Origin: Natrinema hispanicum
GTDB taxonomy: Archaea > Halobacteriota > Halobacteria > Halobacteriales > Natrialbaceae
Assembly (NCBI RefSeq): GCF_004217335.1
Contig: NZ_SHMP01000004.1
Span: 434,001 to 498,000, forward strand
Direction: 5' to 3'
DNA: 64,000 nt
Under the pieces are notes generated by a model, which was not told the DNA's origin, searched no databases, and worked only from the letters and a program-made list of their open reading frames with translations. Numbering within the stretch: position 1 is the first letter of the stretch; each line of letters opens with the position of its first letter. The translations under genes and the position numbers were made by a program. Positions 42,141 to 51,474 of this stretch are shown piece by piece.

Positions 42141-42815
42141 ATGCACGCCGAAGACGACGCTGGCGTTCACGCGCTGCCGATCACGGTCACGTACGGCGAG
42201 CGAGACTTGACAATCACACCCACACTCGTCAAGACCGACCGCGGGCTCGTCCTCTGTGACGTCGGTCCACAGGGAGCCGTCAACGGCCTCGAGACCCACC
42301 TGCGAAGCTTAGGCTACGACCTCGAGGATATCTGGCTGGTAGTCCTCACCCACCACGACGGGGATCACGCCGGTGGACTGGCAGAACTGAAAGACCGCGT
42401 CGATGCAGTCGTTGGGACCCACCGTGACGAAGCGCCGTACATCTCGGGCGAGCGCGACCCGATCAAGGGCGACGGCGACCGCTACCCGTCCGTGCCCGTC
42501 GACATCGAACTGGCCGACGGCGTTCGGATTCCGACGGGTGCCGGGCCGATGGAGGTCGTCGCGACGCCGGGCCACGCGCCGGGACACGTTTCGCTGTACT
42601 TCCCTGACGGGAACCTGCTCGTCGCCGGTGATGCACTCGTCGCGGACGGGACTGAACCCCTTGCCGGCCCAAAACCGCAGTTTACGCCCGACATGGACCG
42701 TGCAATCGAGTCCGTCGGGAAGTTAGCCGGCCTCGAGATCGACCACACGCTGTGCTATCACGGGGGCTACGTCCCACAGGGAAGCGACAGGATTCGCGAG
42801 ATTTGCGAGCAGTGA
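42141..42815 (+). CDS. Metallo-beta-lactamase-fold hydrolase
   Basis: The 224-residue protein has the MBL site THHDGDHAGG (H-x-D-x-D-H type), AGPMEVVATPGHAPGHVSLYF with the third His, DGNLLVAGDALVADG with the bridging Asp, and CYHGGYVPQG with the last His. All dinuclear metal ligands are present. Such stand-alone MBL enzymes hydrolyse thioesters, lactones or similar; the substrate is unknown. It is monocistronic, 145 bp after the frameshifted membrane gene. Confidence 0.88.
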   Translation: MHAEDDAGVHALPITVTYGERDLTITPTLVKTDRGLVLCDVGPQGAVNGLETHLRSLGYDLEDIWLVVLTHHDGDHAGGLAELKDRVDAVVGTHRDEAPYISGERDPIKGDGDRYPSVPVDIELADGVRIPTGAGPMEVVATPGHAPGHVSLYFPDGNLLVAGDALVADGTEPLAGPKPQFTPDMDRAIESVGKLAGLEIDHTLCYHGGYVPQGSDRIREICEQ

Positions 42816-42929
42816 CGCGAGTGAGCGGTTGAACCGCGGCGCAGGCCACTCCCAGCGTGGAGCCACAGCAATGGACGAGGGCGGAACTGAAGCGGAATTC
42901 TCATCGGTGTCGACGACCAAAACGGGGTA

Positions 42930-43373
42930 ATGCGACTCGAACTCCGCGTCTGTCAGCACTGTCTCGATGGCGATCACGGCAACGAGCGTCGCACGGCGCT
43001 TCTCAACGACATGGTCAACTGTGCCGAACAGATCAAGGAGTACAAGGACGTCCTCGACCTCGATGCGGTCCACATCCGCAAGGTCAGGGACGACGAACCG
43101 GGGAAACCGGCGGCGCTGCCGGTCGTCTCGGCGACGATTCAGAACGACCAGATCGTGTTAAACGACACGCAACTCGTCGCGGAGGGTCAGGACGGAAACA
43201 TGCTCGTCTACACCAACCCCGACGACGTCTTGACCGTCCTCGCGGGGAACTTAGACGAAATCAGCAAGGCCGTTACCGACGACGTGACCGTCGACCTCTC
43301 GCAGATCGGCGCAGAGATCGTCTCGCAGGCCAACCTCGGTGCGAACCGCGGCGATCAGGAACAGAGCCAGTAA
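42930..43373 (+). CDS. Conserved haloarchaeal cytosolic protein, function unknown
   Basis: The 147-residue acidic protein has an N-terminal Cys pair (VCQHCLDGDHGNERRTALLND) and a Cys in DMVNCAEQIKEYKDV, then mixed alpha/beta sequence including LVVSATIQNDQIVLNDTQLV-like strands. The Cys pattern could bind a metal, but no complete site is visible. No transmembrane or signal sequence. The acidity and start suggest a real gene. It lies in an otherwise monocistronic stretch. Confidence 0.7.
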   Translation: MRLELRVCQHCLDGDHGNERRTALLNDMVNCAEQIKEYKDVLDLDAVHIRKVRDDEPGKPAALPVVSATIQNDQIVLNDTQLVAEGQDGNMLVYTNPDDVLTVLAGNLDEISKAVTDDVTVDLSQIGAEIVSQANLGANRGDQEQSQ

Positions 43374-43522
43374 GCGCTCGTTGTCCGTTCGTCGTCCCGA
43401 TTCACGTTCTGGCGACGGTCCATCCAGTAGCGACAGCGACCGCTACTGGCGGAGTGATACCGTCGGCCGCTGGCCGCGAGTGGCCCGGGCCGGAACGGCT
43501 AAAAACGGACGGCAGTCGCCGG

Positions 43523-43789
43523 TTAGATACGGCCGACGTTCTCGACGCCGACGCTTTCGACGCCGTCGACCTCGGTGAAGTTCTCCTCGACAGTCTCCGT
43601 GCCGCCCGCGCTGTCGGGGACGATCACGGTCGGGTAGAGCGCAACGAGGCCGAACGCGACTTCCTCACGTTCGACGCCGTTGATCTTCGCACCCTCGGGG
43701 AGGGTACTCTCGAGGCGCTCCTGGAGCGCGTCGAGGTCGATTTCGGGGCTGTCCGGCATGACCTTGATTTTGGCAGCGACTTTTCCCAT
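43523..43789 (-). CDS. ef1B: Translation elongation factor aEF-1beta
   Basis: The 88-residue protein is the guanine-nucleotide exchange factor for aEF-1alpha. [23 protein letters not shown] and the [28 protein letters not shown] region match the compact archaeal EF-1beta fold, which is alpha-beta with a central sheet. It is 5 bp after the stop of the HVO_2753-type zinc protein, a pairing conserved in haloarchaea. Confidence 0.95.
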   Translation of the reverse strand: MGKVAAKIKVMPDSPEIDLDALQERLESTLPEGAKINGVEREEVAFGLVALYPTVIVPDSAGGTETVEENFTEVDGVESVGVENVGRI

Positions 43790-43794
43790 GGTAG

Positions 43795-43974
43795 TTACGG
43801 GCCGGTGAAACCGCAGTCAGGACACTCATAGAGGTTGCTCTGCTTGCGACATTTGGCACAGCGGTAAATCTGCTGGCCGCAGTCGGGACACTTGAACGCA
43901 GCAGCGTTCGTGCCCGCGATGTTGAGCCCGCAAGAGACACAGGCGCGTGTCTCTCGGTCGTCGGTCGTACTCAT
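43795..43974 (-). CDS. HVO_2753-type small zinc-finger protein
   Basis: The 59-residue protein is too short for most gene finders. It carries four C-x2-C pairs: CVSC, CPDC, CAKC and CPDC, matching the CPxCG zinc-finger class. The start is [16 protein letters not shown]. In Haloferax volcanii the homologue HVO_2753 is a structured zinc protein needed for swarming and biofilm formation; the same role is inferred here. It is the first gene of an operon with aEF-1beta, 5 bp apart. Confidence 0.9.
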   Translation of the reverse strand: MSTTDDRETRACVSCGLNIAGTNAAAFKCPDCGQQIYRCAKCRKQSNLYECPDCGFTGP

Positions 43975-44246
43975 ATCCTTCCCTTCCCGCCCGCCGTTTT
44001 TAACCGTTGTCTTTCGATGGCTGCTCGAGCGATCGAGACGGAGACGGTCGGAAACAGTGAGTGTCGGTCGGATTTTCAGAGGGAGAAAAGACGGTGGCGG
44101 TTACTTTATACCCCAGTCGAAACATCGATGTGAGATCCGGTTGCTCGACGCCCGACCGGATCTCTGCCTCTGACATCTTACTCGGGTATCGACGTACAGC
44201 CAGGCAGTATCAACATTCAAAGTCGTGCCCGTCCTACGGCGAGTGA

Positions 44247-45548
44247 ATGCGCCTCGACGACTACATCGAGGAGTTAGAGCCCGACGAGGAGGCAAAGCGC
44301 CGCCGACTCGCCAAGGAGAAGTCCTACGCGATCACGGATCACTTAGCGGACTTCGAACGCCGGTTCGATGACGCCGTCAGTGGCGACACCCTCGTCGGCT
44401 CGACCGCACCCTCGATCTTCGTCGGGCGGTCGAACTACCCCGACATCCCCGTCGGCGTGCTCTCGCCGGTCGGCGACGAAGGGGCCGCTACGGAGTACGT
44501 CACCGACGGCGACTGGTACCAGCAGGGGTATGCGATCGATGACGTGCTCCAGCGCCGAACTGGCCTGTTGAACTCGAGCAAGCGCGCCAATGTCGACTCG
44601 CCGTCGATCGCGAGCCGGCTGACGCCCTCAGTTCACGATACGTGGGACGGCTTCGTCGGCGTCCAGCGCGAGGTCGCCATCGCCGACCGGCCGGTCGACT
44701 TGGAGATCGGACTGGACGACACCCCTGATCTCGGCCTCGATGCTGGAACGGATGTCGCGACGCCACGCGGACCGCGTGCCAACGCGCGCAACGCTGAACT
44801 GCGCGAGAACCCTTATGTTCCGCGCCCGGTCAAGAAAACGCTCGAGGACGACGACTGGCAGGCAGAGGGGGCGATGACCTATCTCTATCGGCGCGGCTTC
44901 GACGTCTACGACATCAACTCGATCCTCTCGGCGGGCGCACTCGGCCAGACCGAACAGCGCCGACTCGTGCCGACGCGGTGGTCGATCACGGCCGTCGACG
45001 ACACCGTCGGGAAGTACCTGCGTGGACGCATCCGGAACGCTCCCAGCGTCGACGAGGTGCAAGTCTGGGCCAACGAGTACATGGGAAACCGCTACTGGGT
45101 CGTCCTCGCACCCGGCACCTGGGAGTTCGAACTCGTCGAAATGAAAGCGCCGGGCAGCATCTGGAATCCGAACCCGAACGACGACATCTGGCTCCAGAGC
45201 GCCAGCGAGGGCTACGAGGGCCGTTCGAGCTACGTCGAGGAGACCGCAGGGGCCTACTACGCCGCCCGGCTTGGCGTCCTCGAGTATCTCGAGTCGATCG
45301 GCCGACAGGCGAAGTGTCTCGTCTTGCGCGAGGTGTCGGACGACTACTGGGCCCCCGTCGGCGTCTGGCAGGTCCGCGAGAGCGTTCGCAACGCCTTCGA
45401 TGGGGAATACGGTGAAGCGGAGACGTTCCACGAGGCGGTCGCGGAGGTCGCGACGCAACTTCCAGTCTCCTATGCGCGCCTGCAGCGCAAATCCGAACTC
45501 GCAGCCGGGTTGCAGTCAAACCTGAACGCCTTCTCGAATCTGGAGTAA
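44247..45548 (+). CDS. nreA: NreA-like DNA repair protein
   Basis: The 433-residue protein matches archaeal NreA: ITDHLADFERRFDDAVSGDTL, STAPSIFVGRSNYPDIPVGVLSPVG and the AYAARLGVLEYLESIGRQAKCLVLREV segment. NreA acts in repair of alkylation/mitomycin damage in haloarchaea and binds the sliding clamp PCNA. A C-terminal PIP-like element QSNLNAFSNLE fits that binding, though it lacks the classic Trp/Phe pair. The start is ATG 44247, 272 bp from the divergent zinc-protein gene. Confidence 0.92.
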   Translation: MRLDDYIEELEPDEEAKRRRLAKEKSYAITDHLADFERRFDDAVSGDTLVGSTAPSIFVGRSNYPDIPVGVLSPVGDEGAATEYVTDGDWYQQGYAIDDVLQRRTGLLNSSKRANVDSPSIASRLTPSVHDTWDGFVGVQREVAIADRPVDLEIGLDDTPDLGLDAGTDVATPRGPRANARNAELRENPYVPRPVKKTLEDDDWQAEGAMTYLYRRGFDVYDINSILSAGALGQTEQRRLVPTRWSITAVDDTVGKYLRGRIRNAPSVDEVQVWANEYMGNRYWVVLAPGTWEFELVEMKAPGSIWNPNPNDDIWLQSASEGYEGRSSYVEETAGAYYAARLGVLEYLESIGRQAKCLVLREVSDDYWAPVGVWQVRESVRNAFDGEYGEAETFHEAVAEVATQLPVSYARLQRKSELAAGLQSNLNAFSNLE

Positions 45549-45579
45549 GTCGGCCGAGTGGGCCGACACGCCGACCGAG

Positions 45580-46677
45580 TTACTGGTCGAGCTCCGTGAA
45601 CGACGCCTCTCGTTCGAGATTGGAGTCAGAATCAGCATCTGCGGCATCCGCGTCCGCCGACGGTGAGCGCTCGAGGCGATCGAGAACCGTCACGCTGGCT
45701 TTGAACGCTGCGAGCACGACCGGCCCGACAAACAGGCCGACGATCCCAAAGAGCACGCCGCCGCCGACGACACCCACCAGCGCGATCGCCGGATGCAATC
45801 CGGACCCTCGATCGACGAGAAGCGCCCGGAGATACGTGTCGACGACGGCGAGTACGGCGATCCCATATCCCAGCAGGATCACACTCTCGAGGAGACTGCT
45901 CGAGAACGCGTGGGCGACGGTCACTGGGCCCCAGACGAGCCAGATCCCAACCGTCGGGAGCACCGACACGAGTGACAGCGCGACCGCCAACACGGCCGCA
46001 TACGGGACGCCGAGTACGATCAGCCCCAGCGCGCCGAGTATCCCCTGTAACACTGCGACCAGCAGGTGACTGCGGAGTACCGCCCAGACGACGACATGGA
46101 TCTCCGCGAACAGGTCGTCGACGAGTCGGCGCTCGAGCGGGACGACCTGCCGGACCCAGTCGAGGCCTGCAGGGCCGTCGACGAGCAGGGAGTAGAGGAC
46201 GACGATGAACACGAGCGTTCCGACGACGATATCGGCGACGGTGGCCACGAGACCGACGGTCTGGGAGACGGAGACGTCAGCCGCCGCTTCAATCGTCGCC
46301 GCGAGTTCGCTCGAGAGGGCCGACTCGATGAGGGCGATCGACGCTGTGTCCAATCCAAGTGTCGTTTGTGCGAACGTCCGCCCGGCGGTGACGATGTGGG
46401 CGGCAGCGACGGACTCGAGCGCCGACGTGACGGTCTCGAGGATGACCAGCGAAACGACCACCAGTGGGATGACGACGCCAGCGACGGCGAGGGCGGTGAG
46501 TGCGACGCCGGCGGTTCGTGCGCCGATGCGTGGCACCAGTCGCTCGTAGGCCGGCCGGAGAGCGACCGCGAGCAGACAGGCAGCCAGCACGTACTCGACG
46601 AGCGGCAGGACGATCAGTGTGGCAAGCACGCCGAGGACGCAGATCAGGAGGGCAAACACCGAGGACCGAGCGTCCAT
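45580..46677 (-). CDS. AI-2E/PerM-family (UPF0118) transporter
   Basis: The 365-residue protein has about eight membrane spans: LICVLGVLATLIVLPLVEYVLAACLLAVAL, the GVPYAAVLAVALSLVSVLPTVGIWLVW segment and the late GLFVGPVVLAAFKAS, as in the AI-2 exporter/PerM family. The substrate is unknown in archaea. ATG 46677 is set by a TATA box at 46703-46710; a longer frame to 46731 is unlikely. It converges on nreA with 31 bp between. Confidence 0.88.
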   Translation of the reverse strand: MDARSSVFALLICVLGVLATLIVLPLVEYVLAACLLAVALRPAYERLVPRIGARTAGVALTALAVAGVVIPLVVVSLVILETVTSALESVAAAHIVTAGRTFAQTTLGLDTASIALIESALSSELAATIEAAADVSVSQTVGLVATVADIVVGTLVFIVVLYSLLVDGPAGLDWVRQVVPLERRLVDDLFAEIHVVVWAVLRSHLLVAVLQGILGALGLIVLGVPYAAVLAVALSLVSVLPTVGIWLVWGPVTVAHAFSSSLLESVILLGYGIAVLAVVDTYLRALLVDRGSGLHPAIALVGVVGGGVLFGIVGLFVGPVVLAAFKASVTVLDRLERSPSADADAADADSDSNLEREASFTELDQ

Positions 46678-46702
46678 ACGCCTGTCACTCGCGAAGGGTG
46701 CA

Positions 46703-46710
46703 TAAATGTT
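46703..46710 (-). promoter_or_regulatory. TATA box of the AI-2E/PerM transporter gene
   Basis: The minus strand reads CATTTATG here, about 25 nt before ATG 46677, so the transcript is leaderless from 46677. Confidence 0.6.
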
Positions 46711-46889
46711 AGTAATCCATACTGTATTCATCAGTGACTCGAGGACCGATACACGCGGCGGTCGCCGGCTGGCTGTCAGTCAGTTCCGGTGGGACCACGA
46801 CTGCCCTGCGGGCCCACCGGGACATCGGCACAGCAGACCGTCTCACTCCCGGAACGCGAGCGGGGCCGCGGACGGTCGATCGCGGACGG

Positions 46890-47585
46890 CTACAGTGGGA
46901 CCGGCAGCCACTCGAGCAATTGCATCACGAGCAGCGGATCGAACACTGGGTCGTGTAGAACGAGCCAGTCGAGCAAGATGAGGCCGCCACCGTGGGCGAC
47001 GACCGACGGAAGAATGGAGTCGGACGCGTAGTCGACGGCACCGAACAGGACGTCGGTCGGGCCCGACAGCAGGAACTCGATCGGTGGCTTCGACGTATGG
47101 TGGAGCATGTAGACGACGGGACTGATGAACACTGCGCCGATGCCGATCTTCTTGACGCCGACACAGAGGAGCCCGCGGTAATAGGTTTCAGCAGCAAGCG
47201 CGAGCAGCAGTAGCTTTATCGCGTGGAGGCCGAACGCCGCGGGCGCGGTCGACGTCGTCCAGATCGGATAGTACGCGCGGATCGTCGGAAGTGTTGATCC
47301 GACGACATAAAACGGGAGGACGAACAGCGCAAGCAGGACGGTGTTTCGCACCGCGATGCGGTCAACGTGCCAGCCGATACGGTTCCCGTGTGTCAGGCCG
47401 AGCGCGAGTGGCCCGCCGATCAGGAGCACGCCGTCGACAACGAGCCGGCGGTTCAACTCACTGGGGACCAGAGACATCCACAGCAGCGAGAGCACGGCAC
47501 CGACGACGAGTGTCTTCTGGACCCAGGACAGCCGGAGCCGGTCCCGGAACCAGCGGACGCCGCGTCGATCCGGCTCGGACGACAC
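46890..47585 (-). CDS. CPBP-like intramembrane protease-fold protein
   Basis: The 231-residue protein has six to seven membrane spans. AAETYYRGLLCVGV resembles motif 1 of CPBP (CAAX) proteases, which is normally E-E-x3-R; here only one Glu precedes the Y-Y-R-G. FISPVVYMLHHTSKPP gives the motif 2 His and PSVVAHGGGLIL motif 3. It could be an active or degenerate protease of lipid-anchored proteins. Its 5' end is 3 bp from the DUF5789-type gene stop, so they are in one operon. Confidence 0.7.
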   Translation of the reverse strand: MSSEPDRRGVRWFRDRLRLSWVQKTLVVGAVLSLLWMSLVPSELNRRLVVDGVLLIGGPLALGLTHGNRIGWHVDRIAVRNTVLLALFVLPFYVVGSTLPTIRAYYPIWTTSTAPAAFGLHAIKLLLLALAAETYYRGLLCVGVKKIGIGAVFISPVVYMLHHTSKPPIEFLLSGPTDVLFGAVDYASDSILPSVVAHGGGLILLDWLVLHDPVFDPLLVMQLLEWLPVPL

Positions 47586-47588
47586 AGG

Positions 47589-47876
47589 TTACTCGTCAGC
47601 AGTCGGAATCGGGCCGGTCCCGATTACGTCCCGGACGTGGGACTCAAATTCCTGATGGCGCTGGAAGTACGTCTCGTCGACGTCTGCAAGCACGTCGGAC
47701 AGTTCGCGAGGGCCGTCAGGGGTCCGGATCACGGTCTCACCCTCGAGTCGGTCGACTTCGCTTTTCTCTTTGGGCCAGGTCAGTCGCGAACTCACGCGAG
47801 CAAGCGGCGCACCCTCGACGGGCGTGTGCGTCCCGAGTGAGACAGCCGGCTCCGCGTCCTCGTCATCGTCACTCAT
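47589..47876 (-). CDS. DUF5789-like small acidic protein
   Basis: The 95-residue protein is acidic and conserved in haloarchaea: SLGTHTPVEGAPLARVSSRLTWPKEKSEVDRLEG, then DGPRELSDVLADVDETYFQRHQEFESHVRDVIG. The sequence matches the DUF5789 family as I remember it, with unknown function. It is followed by the CPBP-like gene, overlapping operon spacing. The long minus-strand frame running past it is a shadow of the neighbour. Confidence 0.75.
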   Translation of the reverse strand: MSDDDEDAEPAVSLGTHTPVEGAPLARVSSRLTWPKEKSEVDRLEGETVIRTPDGPRELSDVLADVDETYFQRHQEFESHVRDVIGTGPIPTADE

Positions 47877-48014
47877 GGGCGTCGGTTTGCGAGCGCGGTG
47901 ATTCAAACTTTCGCTTCCATGGGTCGTGCCAGTGGTCCAGAACCGCCGGAACCTCTCCGGCAACCGAGGTGTGTCTGACGTATCGTTTTGTGGCGGGGCA
48001 CCGAACGGCCGCGT

Positions 48015-48983
48015 ATGACAAGCCTGACGGAGGTCTACGACGGGACCGCACCGGGGGTGACGAGCCGCCGGCTGTACGCTGGCACGGCGCTCGTGATACT
48101 CGGTGCGATCCTGGCCGTCGTAGCTGTGCTCGTGGCGACGACCGACCTCTTCAGCGGGTATGCGGTCGAACTCTCCGGCGATATCGCCGCCCAGTTCGCG
48201 ACCGTCCGTGTCGGTGGCGCGCTCGCCGGACTGAGTATCCCGATCGCGCTCGTCGGCGTCTTCGTCGTCCTGCCGGCCAACCGTCGCGTCCAGGCCGCCG
48301 CCGCGATCAGCGCGAGCCTCTGTCTGCTCGGCGTTGCACTCTTCTGGTATGCGTATCCCACACACTGGCGCGGCCACAATCAGCAACTCACGCTCGAGGT
48401 GTCAGTCGTCTACTTGCTCGGCCTCCTGACGTCCGTGTGGAGTCTGTTCAGCGCCGTCGCGACGTTCAAGCGACGCAACGATCCTGGCGGCACCCTCCAG
48501 ATGAACGTTACCCGCCACAACAAGACGGTCATCGAGGCCGACGACGACGAGGACACCGCGGGCAGCCTCGGCGGGATCGGATTCCTCGGTGGCACGCCCG
48601 ACGGAGACGTCGAGACACAGACCAACGCAGACGATACGTCCGCGGCGCTGTCGTACGACGAGCGCTCGAGTGCGACGACGTCACAGCAGTCGGCTACCGA
48701 TCCCGAGTCTCAACGCCGTCCCAGCGTCGGCACAGCCACCAGCGACGGTGGCTCCGCTGTCTCCGATATTTCGTCGCCACTGGATGCCGGCGACGGCCGT
48801 GACGCCGAAATCGTCGAATCGACACCCGACCAGCCGGCCGAACCCACAGACCGCTACTGTGGGAACTGTGCGGACTTCGAATACGTCCGGTCCTCGGACG
48901 GGATGGTTCCCTACTGTGCCCGCCACGAGACGGCCATGGACGACATGGACGCCTGCGAGGAATGGACGCCGAACCGGCAGTAA
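48015..48983 (+). CDS. Membrane protein with four N-terminal spans and a C-terminal Cys motif (DUF7139-like)
   Basis: The 322-residue protein has four membrane helices within about residues 25-150, then a long disordered acidic/Ser-rich linker, and a C-terminal C-x2-C-type motif (DRYCGNCADFEY ... VPYCARHETAMDDMDACEEW). The four Cys/His residues probably bind a zinc ion on the cytosolic side. ATG 48015 is chosen because the frame extension to 47988 adds only a basic stretch. It may sense or scaffold at the membrane; function unknown. Confidence 0.75.
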   Translation: MTSLTEVYDGTAPGVTSRRLYAGTALVILGAILAVVAVLVATTDLFSGYAVELSGDIAAQFATVRVGGALAGLSIPIALVGVFVVLPANRRVQAAAAISASLCLLGVALFWYAYPTHWRGHNQQLTLEVSVVYLLGLLTSVWSLFSAVATFKRRNDPGGTLQMNVTRHNKTVIEADDDEDTAGSLGGIGFLGGTPDGDVETQTNADDTSAALSYDERSSATTSQQSATDPESQRRPSVGTATSDGGSAVSDISSPLDAGDGRDAEIVESTPDQPAEPTDRYCGNCADFEYVRSSDGMVPYCARHETAMDDMDACEEWTPNRQ

Positions 48984-49108
48984 TCAACTACTGGAGCGTT
49001 TTCTAACCGAGGCTCGTCGCAGGTGTCTCACTCGAGTTGACCGTCCGATCGACGACCCGCTTTCGAGTCACGAAAACTGGGAGAGACGAAATCGGAGCTG
49101 CAAGCGAG

Positions 49109-49594
49109 TTACAGCCCGACGAGCTGTCGTCCAAGTTCGAATACCAACTGTGGGAGTTCAAACACGACCATGGCAGCCAGCGCCAGTTCGCCGACGGTGA
49201 CGACCGCGGTCACGAAGTCCGCGCGTTTGCTGCTGACTGTGACACCAGTCGGGAGCCCATACTCTTGGGTCGAGAGCGGATAAAACAGCGCGATCCCGCG
49301 CTTGCTCCCCGCCACGTCGAGCACGTAGTGAGTCAACACGCCGATCCAGACGTACTCGAGGTTACCGAAGACGTACGGAAAGGCGACGAATCCGAGCAAG
49401 ATCGGCAGATTATGCAGCGTTTTTCGGTGTTTGCCAAATGCGGTGTCGACGTCCGGAAAGAGTGCTCCCAGCGTAATCGGGACGCCGATCATTATGATCG
49501 TCTTGAACGTCTCTAAGTCCCCCACCGGCACGAACAGATACCCCAGCCCGATGCTCAACAGCACGGCGTTTAGCACGTGACCCTTCTTGTTCAT
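49109..49594 (-). CDS. YdjM-family membrane metal-dependent hydrolase (fourth paralogue)
   Basis: The 161-residue protein has KKGHVLNAVLLSIGLGYL, LGALFPDVDTAFGKHRKTLHNLP and IGVLTHYVLDVAGSKRGIALFYPLS, the His/Asp ligand pattern of the family with an FGKHRKTLHN variant not seen in the other three. It has four or five membrane spans. It is divergent from, and 75 bp away from, the broken cinA gene. Confidence 0.75.
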   Translation of the reverse strand: MNKKGHVLNAVLLSIGLGYLFVPVGDLETFKTIIMIGVPITLGALFPDVDTAFGKHRKTLHNLPILLGFVAFPYVFGNLEYVWIGVLTHYVLDVAGSKRGIALFYPLSTQEYGLPTGVTVSSKRADFVTAVVTVGELALAAMVVFELPQLVFELGRQLVGL

Positions 49595-49668
49595 CTACCG
49601 CTATCTGGGGAGTCACGTGGGGAATAGTTTTCTCTCGAGAGAGTCGCCGACGCGGACCGGTTCGGGCG

Positions 49669-50182
49669 TTACGCTGCCTCGAGTTCGGCGAGCAGATCCA
49701 CGAGTGCCTGCTCGACGGTCTTTGCGCGGACGGCAGCGCGGTCGCCGTCGAAGACGTACCGGGAGACGGTCGTATACGATGCTTCGCTGCCCCACGGGGC
49801 TGCGTAGGAGATTCCGATGTAGACGGTGCCGACCGGGTTGTCGTCGGTTCCGCCAGTCGGGCCGGCGATTCCGGTCGTTGCGATTCCCCACGTGACGTCC
49901 GTGACGTCGCGGACTCCCTGTGCCATCTCACGGGCGACCGGCTCGGAGACGGCACCGTGTTCGTCCAGTGCTTCGCGGCTCACGCCGAGATGGCGGCGCT
50001 TGGCGTCGTAGGCGTAGGTCGTCAGCCCGGCATCGAAGTAGTCGCTGGCACCCGGGACGGCGGTGATTGCAGCACCGATCAACCCGCCGGTACAGGACTC
50101 GGCGACGGCCAGCGTCTCCTCGCGGTCGCGAAGCGTGTCGCCGACTTGTCTCGGCAGTTCGCGGTCGATATTCGTCGGTCAT
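49669..50182 (-). pseudogene. cinA: CinA-family (nicotinamide-nucleotide amidohydrolase-like) gene with an N-terminal frameshift
   Basis: ATG 50182 opens MTDEYRPRTAE. The frame then must shift +1 near codon 12 to read QVGDTLRDREETLAVAESCTGGLIGAAITAVP, where the SCTGG motif with its catalytic Ser marks the family, followed by GIATTGIAGPTGGTDDNPVGTVYIG. An in-frame stop lies just upstream of the second frame and no ATG or GTG is available. A TTG at 50082 would lose the active-site region. So it is frameshifted, or read with a sequencing error. The rest (49669-50100) is intact, and CinA deaminates pyridine nucleotides. Confidence 0.75.
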
Positions 50183-50310
50183 GCTCGAGTCGACGGGCGA
50201 CAGCGTTGTGAAAGCGCGGGTCGCGGCCGCGGCCACAATCACGACACCGACGGCACACCGTGCGACCCCGAAACGGAAAGAACACGGGGCGTGGCTTCGG
50301 AGTATCCGAT

Positions 50311-51411
50311 ATGGACTACGAGACGCCGCTTTTCTTCCACGTGATGGAGTATGCGGACGCGGCGGACCGCGACGTCATCGATATGGTCAGCGGGAACCCC
50401 GACTGGGAGCCGCCCGAAGCCCTTCGGGAAGGACTGCGAGAGTATGCTGACCTCGAGCCAGACCGGTTCCAGTACGCACCTAGCGCGGGACTGCGCGAGT
50501 TGCGCGCGGAGATCGCCGCGCGCCGGGGCGTCGACGCCGAACAGGTCGTCGTCACCAACGGCGCGGGCGAGGCGAACTACCTCGCGATGGCGCGAGCGCT
50601 CGAGCGCAATCGTGGAAACGAGATCCTGCTGACCGACCCTGTCTATCCGTACTATCCGGGGAAGACGACGATGCTCGGCGGGACCCAGCGATTCGTCGCG
50701 ACTGACGACGAGGGACAACTGGATCCCGCAGCCGTCCGCGCGGCCGCGAGCGACGAGACGGCCGCGATCGTCGTGAACACGCCGAACAACCCGACCGGCG
50801 CGGTCTATCCCGCAGAAACGATGCAGGAACTCGTTTCCATCGCCGAGGCGTACGACGCGACCTTGATCAGCGACGAGGTGTACGACCACTACGACCTCTC
50901 CGGGGAGTTCGCGAGCGCGCTCGAGACCGACTCGGCTCACCGGATCGTCACCAACGCGTTCTCGAAGTCGATGGCGATCACTGGGGTTCGGGTGGGCTAT
51001 GCGATCTTCCCGCCGGAACTCGTTTCGGACGCCAGGAGCCGCCACATGCTGGTCAACGTCGCGACCACTCGGCCAGGCCAGTACGCCGTCTTGCAGGCGC
51101 TTCGCGAGACCGGCCCCGACTACTACGAGCGCAACCGGAAGCGTCTCCGCAAGCGGGTTGAAACGTTTACCGACGCACTCGAGGCAGCCGGCGCAGAATA
51201 TACCACGCCGAGTGGCTCGTTCTACGTGATGGCACGCTTCGAGGGCTATCCGGGCACGCTCGCAAACGTCGAGCGGCTGATCGACGAAGCCGGCGTCGCC
51301 GGAATGCCCGGCGAGGCATTCGGCGATTCGCGACGCGAGTGGCTGCGATTCGCGCTCGTGACGCCGCGCGTCGAGGAAGCAGCCGAGCGGCTGGCGGCAT
51401 ATTTCGACTGA
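50311..51411 (+). CDS. Class I/II PLP-dependent aminotransferase
   Basis: The 366-residue protein transfers an amino group to a keto acid using pyridoxal phosphate. VVNTPNNPTGAVYP is the substrate-loop motif, ISDEVYDHYDL has the PLP-binding Asp and Tyr, and TNAFSKSMAITGVRVGYA has the Schiff-base Lys. The substrate is not clear; the family includes aspartate/tyrosine and alanine-type enzymes. ATG 50311 is preferred because the upstream frame is Arg-rich. It heads a gene pair with the ArsA gene (63 bp). Confidence 0.9.
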   Translation: MDYETPLFFHVMEYADAADRDVIDMVSGNPDWEPPEALREGLREYADLEPDRFQYAPSAGLRELRAEIAARRGVDAEQVVVTNGAGEANYLAMARALERNRGNEILLTDPVYPYYPGKTTMLGGTQRFVATDDEGQLDPAAVRAAASDETAAIVVNTPNNPTGAVYPAETMQELVSIAEAYDATLISDEVYDHYDLSGEFASALETDSAHRIVTNAFSKSMAITGVRVGYAIFPPELVSDARSRHMLVNVATTRPGQYAVLQALRETGPDYYERNRKRLRKRVETFTDALEAAGAEYTTPSGSFYVMARFEGYPGTLANVERLIDEAGVAGMPGEAFGDSRREWLRFALVTPRVEEAAERLAAYFD

Positions 51412-51474
51412 GAGCGACGCGGCAGGACGCTCGAGACCGACGAATACTCGTGTCGGGACTGGGAAAGACGGGGT

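Noticed and set aside
47291..48802. Long plus-strand frame of 503 codons over the CPBP-like and DUF5789-type genes
   Set aside because: Arg-rich translation, opposite to real genes with motifs and operon spacing.
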